Source of the DNA: Cladorhizidae sp. MBARI D1340-BT2
Taxonomy: Eukaryota; Porifera; Demospongiae; Poecilosclerida; Cladorhizidae
Length of the DNA stretch: 64,000 nt
Reading direction: 5' to 3'
Assembly: GCA_028752905.1 (NCBI GenBank)
Contig: JAQNBH010000002.1
Span: 16,292,390-16,356,389, forward strand
A program made the position numbers and the translations under genes. The notes under the pieces are model-generated. The model had not been told where the DNA came from and did not search any database. It worked only from the letters and a program-made list of their open reading frames with translations. This document shows positions 40,901 to 52,900 of the stretch, piece after piece (position 1 is the first letter of the stretch; each line of letters begins with the position of its first letter).

Positions 40901-43900
40901 TACAATAAGGGACAACAGCTCGAGTCCATTCCCTCCCAGGGTCTATCTTTCCACAAATATCCATCCTCCCTCTTCTCTGCCTTCCTCCTCATCTCCGACA
41001 AACTACCATCTTCCTTTTGCCGGGTGATGAGCTCGTTGACCCCCTCCTTTCCCCTGCTAAGGATAGGGAGTGGCTGATCGCTAAAGACACCTGTCTCGAG
41101 CCCGTTAAGACAATCTGCCTCACCCGACGCCGAAGCATCTTCCTGCACCTGGTCCTCACTCACACACCCTGCCTCTGCAACCACCCTTGAGCTATGACCG
41201 CTTACTCCTTCCTCTTCTGGACGAATAGTAGAGGAGCTATCCTCCACCTCTGCTGATTTAGTCAACTCAGATTCCCGCTTGGGTGATCGGACTTCAGTGT
41301 TAGCCATCTTCCTATTTGATTTTGGCTTTGGTGAGGGCAGTTGTTTTGGTTCAGCACCATCCCTTATCCTCTGCTAGATGGTTAATGACTTCCCCGTCCT
41401 CAAGCACCTGGCTTTCGGCCCAACTAGAGATGAAGGAACATCAACTTCCTCAGTTATGGGCCTACGCGTAATCCAAGCCTTCACACTAGGGTGATCCCTA
41501 CCCAATAAGATGTAATTAGCATCACCATCAATAACAAAAACAACCATAGACTTCTTAATGATACCGTCTACTTTTAAGTCTACATTGGCAGTTTTAAGGT
41601 TAGCTATCCCTCTGTTGGCTAGTGCGGCCTTCGCCATCCTACCCGTGTACTGGTGGGTTTGTATTAATCTTGCCGGCAATGTGGTACGATTGGCCCCAGT
41701 GTCAATCATACACTCACAAGGTCTGCCACTTCTTGTGCCTACACGCAACAATTCTGAATAGACCTCAGCTTCGGTATCGGAATGGATCGTGCCTATTTTC
41801 ATTTTTTTCCTCGTGGCAATCTTTCCTGGTGTGGCCTGGCTTGCCACAGTTATAGCAAATTATAGGCTTAGCTGAATGTTGGGCTCCCTGGTTACCAGAC
41901 CCGGCTACCACCTGACCTCCACCCTGACTCACCACAGTAGGCCTACCCCCACCCTTGCTTCTGTTAGGGTACCCACCTTGCCCATCAGGAGATGCTGTGT
42001 CCATGGGATGGTTCCAGTAGTGCTGCTTTTTGAAGCTGTGCGTCCATTCCGAAGGGTGTCTGTGCATCCTGGCTCACTCTACTGGAGACTTGGATGCCCA
42101 GGCTGCCTCCAGCTCATCCACCATCTGCTGTACTGAAGTGTAGTCCTTGCTCCTCAGGGAATGACCGACTTCTGGTGAGTAGTATAGAGTGTTGGGACAC
42201 CTCGGAATTGTTCGAATACGTGGTCCATCCTGTCATTCACTTGCTGGGCTAAACGATTGATTCCGTGAATGATGGGAGCGAGGTGGCTTCGGGGAGATTG
42301 TTGGTCACTCGGGTAACTTCTCTGCACAGTCCTTCTAGCTTTGGCGTCTGTGTAGCCTAACCTCTCCAATAGCGGTGATTAAAATGTTTGGTAAGGGACC
42401 GTTGGGTCCAATTCCTGGTACACTGACAATCCCCTTCCGGTGACTTGCTTCCGCAAAATCGTCAGCCAGTCGTCTTTCTTGAAGTCTCCTTCTGCCATCG
42501 AAGTTTCGAACATGGCAAAGTAGGCCTCCGGGTCCGTTAGGTCATCCAGTTTCTGTAGTGTTTGGAGGATGAGCTGTTTCTTCTTTGAGTCCTCTCGAGC
42601 GACTGCTTCAGCTGCTCTTAGTTCTTCTGCTTGTCTTAAACGTTCCATACTCTCTTTCTCCATTTCCATCATCCTCGCTTGTCTATCTTTTTCCGTTTGT
42701 TCCCACCGTTTCATCCTCGCGAGCTCGAATTCCCTGTGCTCCTTTTCAGCTTCCAGGCGGAACTCCTCTCTTTCGTGTGCCTTCTTCGCCCTCTGTCTGG
42801 CCATTTTTTCTTCAGCTGTGGTGGTAATGAGTGCAGCCAAAGCTTGCTGGCATAGAATCTGGAGTGGACGGCACATCCAAGGTAGGAACGCCCGTTCTGT
42901 GGAATCCATGGGGTTGTCTTCCTCTGGGGACCATTTTCCCTTCTCTGAGTCGTTAGATCTTGTATTGTACGGGTGAGCACCGTCCATTCCAAACTTGTGT
43001 TAGCAACGAGTAGCGAGAATTTTTTTTGCTTGAGCAGATTGTAATGATGGCTGGTCTTTCCTGTTCTTGGTCACCGCTGCCACCATGTGTCGAGGGTATC
43101 TCTCTGGCTCTACTCCCGAATGGTAACTAATGCTTATATTGCTGCCACCAGAGTTCTTATTCAAACAGTGAGTACCCCTTATCTTAAAACCAGAGAAGTT
43201 TAGGTTATGATAAAGACTTGAGACACACAGTGCTATAATTTGACAGAACTCCACTTAGGTCTGGCTGTCTGACTTAAATACCCTGCCAGCCAGAACGTAG
43301 AGGAAGCAGGAGATTATAATCACACACGATACACAGGCCAAGTCAAACATACACAGAGCAGGTAGGCTTCCATAAGCTAATATAAAATAAAAGTGTACAA
43401 GGTGCTAATGAGACCTCTATAAGTACATCCACTCTTGGGTTGTAACTAAGCTAATTAGTTGAGCAAGGGCCAGTTCGAGGCCTTCATGGCCGATGTCTAG
43501 GGTCAGCCCTCTACTGTGGTGACCTTGACACCTGCTGCAGTGAAGTCATTTTGGTGGTGACCTTGACTACCTAGCCCACAAATAAGGTCGAATGTCAATG
43601 GCTAACCTTGAGTCTTTAATCTAAATATGAAATATAGAATTGTGAGCTCAGAGAAACCTCCCTTATCAAGGAATCTCTTGGCACCTAGGGAGGCCATAAC
43701 TCAGAAGTTGCCTGTAACTTAGTAAATTAGCAGCTGTGCTCCTTGACTAAAAGCTTTAGAACCATCCCATCCTGGTCAGGTGGACTGCATAAACTGATGA
43801 CCATACCAGTAATTATGTTGCCTTGCATGAGGGGGAAAGACACATTCACTGTTAAAAGAAGCTGCCCTGGTATAGAGATAGAGTCCCCTCCTGCCTTCCT

Positions 43901-46900
43901 GTCTTTAAAATCTCTGCAAGGGTGGTTTCACTGTATCAAGGTGACTCCCTCAACCTGTACACACAGTAGCTGCTGGGGATAATACATGTAAGCTTCAGTT
44001 CCACTACTGACTCTGCTACATAAGTTCAAGCAACCATTTGTATCTACACATGTATGTGTAACCCATGAATATAGTTGTTGCTAATATTGGTGTTGACTTG
44101 GAGTTTACAGAGGATTACTGACTAATATGCAGGATTACTACAGAAGTGGACGAATGTTGGTAAGGATGGCTGAAGCCATAGGAAGACTCGTGCTATCCGG
44201 GAGAGAACTGACACGGCTTGCAGGGTAAGGGTTAATCAGAGATCACATCGTAGCCAAACTTTTTGCCTACATACTCTGGAAGGGTAAGGGTTAACTAAAC
44301 ATCAAAGCCATACTTTATCCTGTCCGGCAGGTAAAGTACACAGGCTGTTTGGCATTTGGGAAGGGTTAATCAAACAAGTGTGTATTCATTTACAGACCCT
44401 TTACCTATTAATATAATACTGCTTTGTAGTCCATAAATAGGTAAAGGGTCATGTAAAATGTTTGTTGTAATTAAATTCTTGACTAGTAAATTGTTCTCAG
44501 GGAACTCAGTTGACATGACAAAATTAGTCAAAATTACATTGACCTCATTGACCTCAATAGAGTAAAATGCAAGTTGATTATTCAGGTCATTTTTATTTAT
44601 TTGTTTATTTATTTGGTCTTGTATATATACACTACTTTTAAAAAATGTGGGGGAATATATTATTAAGATTATTATTGCTATTAAGTACATACATATAAGT
44701 TTACAACTTGGGTTATAGGGATTGGTTGACCTTTGGACGACGAACTCTCATCGGGTTTAATGGTCGGGTGTAGGAATTGACCTTTACTCTTTCAGGTTCA
44801 CCGCTCGGGTTTGTGAGTTACTCGTTGTTCTGCGCGACATGGAGAAGGGAGTCTATGAACGAACTATGGTTACGAAATCTAGCGGTAAGCATAATGGGCG
44901 CTGTTGCTGTTGTCAATGTTTGTTTGTTTGTTTTCCTCGTGTTGATTACATTTGGATTGCTCCAGCTCGTACTGCTTCCTTCTTGCTGCAAGCTTGTGTA
45001 AAATGTTGACGTGTTTGTTGGTGCATCAATTGTTTTATTGTGTTTGCCTTATGTCGTGTTGATGCTCTTGTTGATGTGTTTGTCAATATCTTTGTTGTTC
45101 TTGTGTTTGTTGATGTCTTTGTTGTTCTTGTGTTTGTGTTGATGTGTTTGTCGATGTCTTTGTTCTATTTGTGTTGCTGTTTGTGTTGATGTGTTTGTCG
45201 ATGTCTTTGTTGTTCTATTTGTGTTGATGTGTTTGTCGATGTGTTTGTTGTTCTGTTTGTGTTGATGTGTTTGTCGATATCTTTGTTGTTCTATTTGTGT
45301 TGATGTGTTGTCGATGTCTTTGTTGTTCTTGTGTTTGTCGATGTCTTTGTTGTTCTATTTGTGTTGATGTGTTTGTCGATGTCTTTGTTGTTCTGTTTGT
45401 GTTGATGTGTTGTCGATGTCTTTGTTGTTCTTGTGTTTGTCGATGTCTTTGTTGTTCTGTTTGTGTTGCTGTTTGTGTTGATGTGTTTGTGTTGATGTGT
45501 TTGTCGATGTCTTTGTTGTTCTGTTTGTGTTGATGTCTTGGTTGTTCTATTTGTGTTGATGTGTTTGTCGATGTCTTTGTTGTTCTATTTGTGTTGTTGT
45601 TTGTGTTGCTGTTTTTGTTGATGTGTTTTGTTGTTCTTGTGTTTGTGTTGTTGTGTTGATGTGTTTGTTGTTCTTGTGTTTGTGTTGATGTGTTTGTCAA
45701 TGTCTTTGTCGTTCTATTTGTGTTGATGTTGTTAGACCTTGTCCTACTAATTTGCTTATCCTACCCTTCTCCTGGTCCTAAACCTAGGTACATTGGCAGA
45801 GATAAGTTAAAATTATGATTATAGAACTGGTACAGAGAATCAAAAACAAATGTTACAGAACTGAGCTAACTCGACTGACGATCCCAGAGCGGGCTGCCTT
45901 TAAATAGGCTGGCCACACTCCAATGGGCATTTCCGTATAAGGTATTAGTATAAGTCATGGGTGCGTGTGGTATAATAATTATAGTTATTTTAGTGCAAAC
46001 GAGTGTCTGGTAAGTTCAATCGTGGCTTTCACCTTGTCCCATGGTTGTGGTCCCGGCTGTGGTCACGGCTGTTAGGCTGGGTCCTAACATCTCCCCCTCC
46101 TTGTGGGGTCGAAAGCTATCCTCTGGTGGGTCTTGGTCCCAGGCTTGTCGGGAGAGACCATCAGCATTGGCATTGTCCTTGCCTGGCCGATATGTCACCG
46201 TGAAATCAAAATCCTGGAGCGCTAGGGCCCATCTGGTCAGTCGCCCATTTGTACCTTTCATAGAATTCAGATACTTAAGTGCTCGATGGTCGGTTTGTAT
46301 GCAAAAGTGTCTGCCGAGGAGGTAGGATTCGAAATGTTTGAGCGCTAGGACTATTGCAAGGCATTCTTTTTCCGTAGTGGAATATCTTGTTTCTCGATCC
46401 AACATTTTCTTCGAATAATAGGCGATGGGCCGGTCACCATCTTTGCCATCTGGTTGGCTGAGCACTGCTCCAATGCCTCGATCAGACGCATCTGTCTGTA
46501 GCAAGAAATCAAGATTATAGTTGGGTGTGACTAGGATAGGCTGTTTCGCTAGTGCCTGCTTTAGCTGTGTAAATGCTTCTTCACAATAACCTGTCCATTG
46601 CACTTTATTAGGTGCTAATGTGCGTGTTAGGTCAGATAAAGGTGCTGATAATGAGCCAAACTGTGGTATGAACCTGCGATAATAGCCTGCAATTCCAAGA
46701 AATGCTCGAACATCTTTTTTCGTTTTGGGTTGCTTGAAGGTTCTTACTGCTTCTGTTTTGCTCTGTTGTGGAGTAATCTGTCCATTGCCAACAACATGTC
46801 CTAGATATTTACACGTAGCCATGCCTACTTGGCATTTGCTGGGTTTCACAGTGAGCCCATGTTGTTGTAACTTATTCATGAGGAGGGAGAGGTGAGCGAG

Positions 46901-49900
46901 GTGGTCTGTCCATGACGAGCTGTAGATGACTATATCATCTAGATAAGCGGCAGCAAACTCTTGCATTCCTTCTAGCGTCTTATCCATAAGCCTCTGAAAT
47001 GTCGCTGGAGCATTCCTGAGGCCAAAAGGCATTTTGGTGAAGCGATATTTGCCCAGTTTGGACATAAAAGCTGTTTTATCACGGTCTTGTGGTAGGACAG
47101 GAACTTGGTAATACCCCTTAGCTAGATCAAAAGTGGAGATAAATGTAGCATCACCCAGTGTCTCGAACAGCTCGTCAATGCGAGGCATTGGGTAGGGATC
47201 GACAACTGTAACGGCGTTAACATCTCTATAGTCGACACAGACTCGGACGGACCCATCAGGCTTCTTGACTGGAACAATTTGAGAGGCCCATGGGCCTGAG
47301 CAAGGCTCTATCACTCCTGCTTTTAGCATGTCCTTTATCTCCTGGAGAACCTGTTGTTCCCAAGCCTTGGGTAGACGTCTGGGCACAGTTCTTATGGGCG
47401 TTGCATCACCTGTGTTGATCACGTGCATTGCTTCCTTTGTACAGCCAGGTACTCCAGTAAATACTGTTGGGAACTTTTCCACCAATTGGTTGATATCAAC
47501 TTTTTGAGGTTTGGTAAGAACTTCACCAAGTGTTAGCTGTAGCTTTGGTTCATCTGGCTTCGGGTAGAGGTTAGTTGAGATTGAGATTTCAGTAGTTTCA
47601 TTGATTTCATCGATGGAGGCGACAAGCACCATCGCTTCAGGTGATTTCCACCTCTTCAGCATCATTCCATGGACATGCCGTTTTCTTTTTGTCTTGTCTA
47701 CCATGTCAACTGTGTATGTGACTGGCGATGTCTTCCCGGTTATTAGGTACGGGCCCATCCATTGGGCTTGAAGCTTTCCAGATGGAACTGGCATGAGGAC
47801 CAGTACTTGTTCACCGATTTCAAACTGAATGTCTTTGGTTTTCCTGTCATATCTTTCCTTCATCTTACGTTGTGTCTCTCTTTGTTGTTCCTGGGTGAGC
47901 TGTTGCATTTCATCCAACTTTTCCCTCATGTCCAACACCCATTGCAATGTGGTTGTATCGTTCACCTTGTCTCCCATCCATGCATCTCGAAGAACATCCA
48001 ATGGTCCTCTCACATACCTTCCAAATAGTAGCTCAAACGGTGAATATCCAGTGCTCTCGTTGGGTACCTCGCGATATGCAAAAAGCACATAAGGAAGTAG
48101 GTTGTCCCATTCCCTTTTGTCGTTCGTTACCTTTTTCAGCATGGACTTGAGGGTGCCATGGAACCTTTCCACGGCTCCATTTGTCTGCGGGTGGTAGGGT
48201 GTGGTAGTAAGGTGTTCAATGTTGAGGAGGGCAAGTAGTTCTTTCATCAGTCGTGAGCAAAAGTTAGAACCTTGGTCAGTCAAAATCTGCTGGGGAATGC
48301 CCAGTCTTGAGAATATCTCAACAAGTGCTTCTGCTATGGTCTCTGTGTCTGTCTTTTTGAGTGGCACTGCCTCCGCATAACGACTTCCGTAGTCTATCAT
48401 TGTGAGGATAAACTTATTTCCTTTTTTCGTTCTTGGGAGGGGTCCCACTATATCTATGGCAATTCGCTGGAATGGCTCCGGAATGATCGGCATCGGTATA
48501 AGGGGGGTTCTATTCCCTTTCTGTCTGGAGTGTATCTGGCAAGTTGGGCAGGACTCACAAGCATTCCTGACGTCTCTGTGTAGACCCGGCCAAAAAAATC
48601 GCCTCAACAATCTGTATCTGGTTTTCTTGATGCCCAAGTGACCTGCCATAGGGATAGTATGTGCCAATCGAATGGCTTGTGCTCTTCTCTGTTTCGGGAG
48701 GACGAGCTGACTAAATGTCCCACCTGTGTGATAGGCGCCTTTCCTGAAGAGAAGTCCTTGTTCCACATAATAAATCGAATCAGGGTCGCTGGCAGCTGAT
48801 TCCCAAAGGGGTTGGAGTGTAAGGTCATCATGCTGCTCTGCTTTTAAGTCTTGATCAGGTTCTCGCTGTTCTGTTTCGACATGTGTGTCTTCTGGACCAT
48901 CTGGGTCTATTAAGGACTGTTCATCCTTCTTGTATTGGTCATCCATGACTGGATTGAGCAGGTTGCTCTCTTCTTCCCCATCATCATCAGAATCTAGGAG
49001 GTTGAGAGGAGTAACTGGTGAGTCTGCTGTAGCTCTATCATCTACTGCCTGTTGTTGTTCCTCAGCTTGGATTTGCTTCCGTGTCACCAAGACTGTCGGT
49101 TCTTGTCGTTTCTTTTCGGCTTCAGTTGCCAGCTTGAGAATATCCAAAAAATCTGGGGTATCTATTCCTAACACCACATCGTCTTCCGTAAGGTCTGCTG
49201 ATACAGCCACTGTGTGGGTACAGTCATGTCCGAAGATCTCTAAACCTGCCTCTGCCAGAGGGTAGTGACTGACTTTGTTATGAATGCAACGGATGGGGAT
49301 GGTATCTCCATTCTTGTTCTCTTCGGTGATGAGCTTTTCTGCTACCATGGTGATCTGACATCCAGTATCTATTCTGATGGTACATTCTCTTCCGTTCACT
49401 CTGCCTGTGGTGATAAAACTGTAATGTTTGTCCGGTAGCTTGCTTAAGAAAACTTTCTTGGGGCATTGTGCTGCCACATGTCCCCAACTATTGCAGTTGA
49501 AGCACATGGGCCCCTTTTCTGGGCTAAAGTACTTTGAGAGGTCCTTCTTATGCTCTGATCCATGGTCGATTTGAGATTGAATGGGTGGTGGCTTCATGAA
49601 AGTGTTCGGTCCCCACTTGGGGATGGTTTTAAATTGTCATCAGCAGTTTGACTTCGTTCTTTTGGCTTAAAATCTCTCAAATAGGACTGCCTATCTCTCC
49701 ATTTCCCATCTTTGCGAAAACTTCCGTAGTCCAGGCTGCGATCCCGAATATACTGATCACAGAGTTTGCCCGTCTCTGCTAAGGAGGTAGGACGCTGGGA
49801 CCTTACCCATGAAGCAATGTGCAATGGCATACTTCGTAACAGGTGTTCACTGGCAAATCGTTCGGTTGCCTCTCTATTGCTCTTGCAATCTTCAATACAT

Positions 49901-52900
49901 AATGCTGTAATATCCTCAAGTCGGTTTGCGAGTTGTGTCGCTGATTCATCGGGTTTCCTGATAATGGCCCACCAGTTGGCCATATGTGTCTCCTTTGTCA
50001 CGTTAAACCGTTCTAGCAAGGCTTTCTTAACCCTACTATAATCTGCGACATCTTCAGTAGGGATTGCAAGATAAGCATCAAGTGCCTCCTCTTTTAATGT
50101 TGCTTGAAGGTGTGCTGTCCATTTATGGTCGTCCACTTCAAAAGCTGTCATATGCTTCTCGAAGCGGAGTAAGTCAGACAAGAGTCTATCACCCCCACTA
50201 ATGGCTTCTAGTTTGGGAAGGGTTGGTTTTGGCTTATTTGCTTTAAGAGTGCGTTCGAGTAACTCTGCCATCTCGTTAGCATGTCGTTTCAATTCTACTC
50301 TCTGTCGCTCTTCCTGTAGCCGCCTTTGTTCTTCTTGCTCCTGCTTAGCTACATCAATTTCTCTCTGTCTCATGGCCAGCTCCTGTTCCCATCTCCTCTG
50401 CTCCCTATCTGCTTGCTGTTGGCGGAGTTGTTGTTCTTGCTGGCGTGCTTCTCGGTCGCTTTGTTGCTGCAGTAAGAGTAGTTGCAGTATGTCATTTGTG
50501 GTCTTGGTTTCTGTAGCAGATCTGGTCTGCCGTAGTTCAATTATTGTGTCATCTATTTCTGTTGATGTTGCACAATTAGAGAGTTCAGTGGATTCGAGGT
50601 CGGTTCTCCCTTTCTTGGTTGTCCTATCCGAACGGGTTTCCATATGTCACTTATGCACCTTCAGTTTGTAACAATTCAAGCAATTTCAACAGCAATCTTA
50701 GCTAGTCGAGTAGTCAGCTGACCGTCTATTCTAAGCTATCAACTGAGTCTAGTTAGTAGCTGGTTTCCGCTGCCACCATATGTTAGACCTTGTCCTACTA
50801 ATTTGCTTATCCTACCCTTCTCCTGGTCCTAAACCTAGGTACATTGGCAGAGATAAGTTAAAATTATGATTATAGAACTGGTACAGAGAATCAAAAACAA
50901 ATGTTACAGAACTGAGCTAACTCGACTGACGATCCCAGAGCGGGCTGCCTTTAAATAGGCGGCCACACTCCAATGGGCATTTCCGTATAAGGTATTAGTA
51001 TAAGTCATGGGTGCGTGTGGTATAATCATTATAGTTATTTTAGTGCAAACGAGTGTCTGGTAAGTTCAATCGTGGCTTTCACCTTGTCCCATGGTTGTGG
51101 TCCCGGCTGTGGTCACGGCTGTTAGGCTGGGGCCTAACAGACGTGTTTGTTGATGTCTTTGTTGTTCTATTGTTGTTGTTTGTGTTGATGTGTTTGTTGT
51201 TTTTGTGTTTGTGTTGCTGTTTTTGTGCTTGTTGTTGTGTTAATGTTTGTTAATGTTTTAGTTGTCTTGGTGTTTGTGGTGTGTCATAAACAGCTGTCAC
51301 TTTTGTCAACATGTTCAGTATCGTTGCTATAGCACAACATTGGTTCGTTATTGGGTTTTGTTGTTGTCGTAGCAACTGGACAGCTTGGAATGCCGTTGGT
51401 GCCTGGTGCTGGTATGGTGGTGGAACAGGATCATGTGATCAGGTGTGTGGGCATCTATCATGACTTTGTGCTGGGAGGAAGGCGAGGAGAACAGTGTTGT
51501 GTTCTCTCCTCCCTCCCTCTCTTCCCCCCCCCCTTCTTCCTTCTCACTTCTTTGCCTCGCCTCTCTGTGGGGAAAAATCGTTCCATTCTATCACACCTTC
51601 ATTGGTCCCCTACCCCCCACCCCACACACACACCCTCATTAACCACGTCTGCTTCCAAAGGTTTGAGTCGGTACCGTTGGTGACTCCCAATGGAGATGTG
51701 CTTGTACATGACTTGAACTTTGAGGTCAAGTCGGGTATGAACGTACTTGTCTGTGGGCCCAACGGCTGCGGCAAGAGTTCCCTTTTCAGGATTCTTGGAG
51801 AAGTAAGCGTAACCAAGCACTACAGCCAAATTACACACACTTGTGAAGTATTGGTTTAATGTTGGCTATTTGAACAAGAACTTGGATGGGGGAAATGAAC
51901 TCCTCAAATGAGGTCAACGCATAGTCAACCATCTTGAATTTTCCATCGTGCATCGTGTCTGTCCTAGCTGTTTGAATATCTTTAGCAACCATTTATATGG
52001 CGAGAGTTATTCTCCTACCGGTTCCTGTTACGTAATGGGGAGGAGTGTTAAGTGTTGCTTGTTTCCACACTCCATCTCGACTAGGAGGCTTTGTTGTGCT
52101 AAGGGATGATAGGTTGACAAGGCGTCACGGTTGAGCTCTGGCTGCAGTGAGGTCCTCTCATGGGTTGCAATGGATGGATAGAAGAAAGCTGTAATACTAA
52201 CTATCTAGTCGGCCATCAAGGCTTCGTACTGGATTTTTTTCTTCTCTCTCTCATTTCTAGTGGAGTTGTTTAGCATGCCTGCAGTTATTTCCTTGGTCCA
52301 CTCCTTTTTTTAATTTTTTATTATTATGTATTATTATTTCATTATTATTTTTTATTATTTTTACAAATGCAACCGACACCTTGTAAATTAAAGGATGGTG
52401 GACCACCGGATATCTCTGCGAGGAAATCATGCGGGTTTTCAAGGTTATAAGGAACAAAACAACAAGAATAAAAATATTAAAAAATTATAATAACAAACTC
52501 TCAGTTGACTTGACGAAATTACAACGACCTTCGCAATAAATCAACTTGAAATTTACTCTCGCCATGTTTTGACTATGTTGAAGGCTCTAGCTTTCATCAG
52601 GAGTTTGATTTTTTTTAAGAGGGTCATTGTGACAACATCCATATTACCCTCGAACTCCACTTATCCGGGAAGCTTGAGACTGGGCACTGCCCATAACTCA
52701 GAAATGCTCGCATCTGGGAACATCCCACGTTTTCCCCAAAATCGATGATTTGCCCTGGATTTTGCATCTCTACATACGTGTGTATTAGATGCATGCATAC
52801 TGACTAGGTGCATGCATACTGCACATGTGCACTGACTAAAAACGAGAACACGCTCATTCTGATCTTTTAAAGAAATGGTGGAGGTTGCCCTGTCTCATCT

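Larger units (their letters stand above)
37541..43520 (-). mobile_element. Degenerate Gmr1-like Ty3/gypsy LTR retrotransposon
   Basis: LTRs at 37546-37978 and 43088-43515, target duplication GTGGT at 37541-37545 and 43516-43520. Internal genes run on the minus strand: gag (42987 to about 42154), zinc knuckle and protease (42067 to 41374), integrase (about 41307 to 40251), reverse transcriptase (about 39959 to 38519), RNase H (38499 to 38045). Integrase therefore comes before reverse transcriptase. Frameshifts and stops break every domain. It sits inside the 37-bp minisatellite, of which a small remainder continues at 43516-43575. Confidence 0.92.
45725..51144 (-). mobile_element. Young, apparently intact Gmr1-like Ty3/gypsy LTR retrotransposon
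   Basis: LTRs 45730-46089 and 50781-51139 are almost identical; I see three differences over 360 bp. Flanks GATGT (45725-45729) and GACGT (51140-51144) are a target duplication with one change. Minus-strand order: 5' LTR, primer site, gag (50643-49594), pol (49597-46016) with zinc knuckle, protease, integrase, reverse transcriptase, RNase H, then polypurine tract and 3' LTR. The RT and integrase are gypsy-type, but integrase is upstream of RT, the arrangement known from the Gmr1 group. All catalytic residues looked for are present. The element lies within a minisatellite in an ABCD3 intron, antisense to the gene. Confidence 0.95.

Noticed and set aside
49278..50671. Other open frames overlapping gag and pol on both strands
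   Set aside because: They are shadows of the long gag and pol frames, which carry all conserved motifs.
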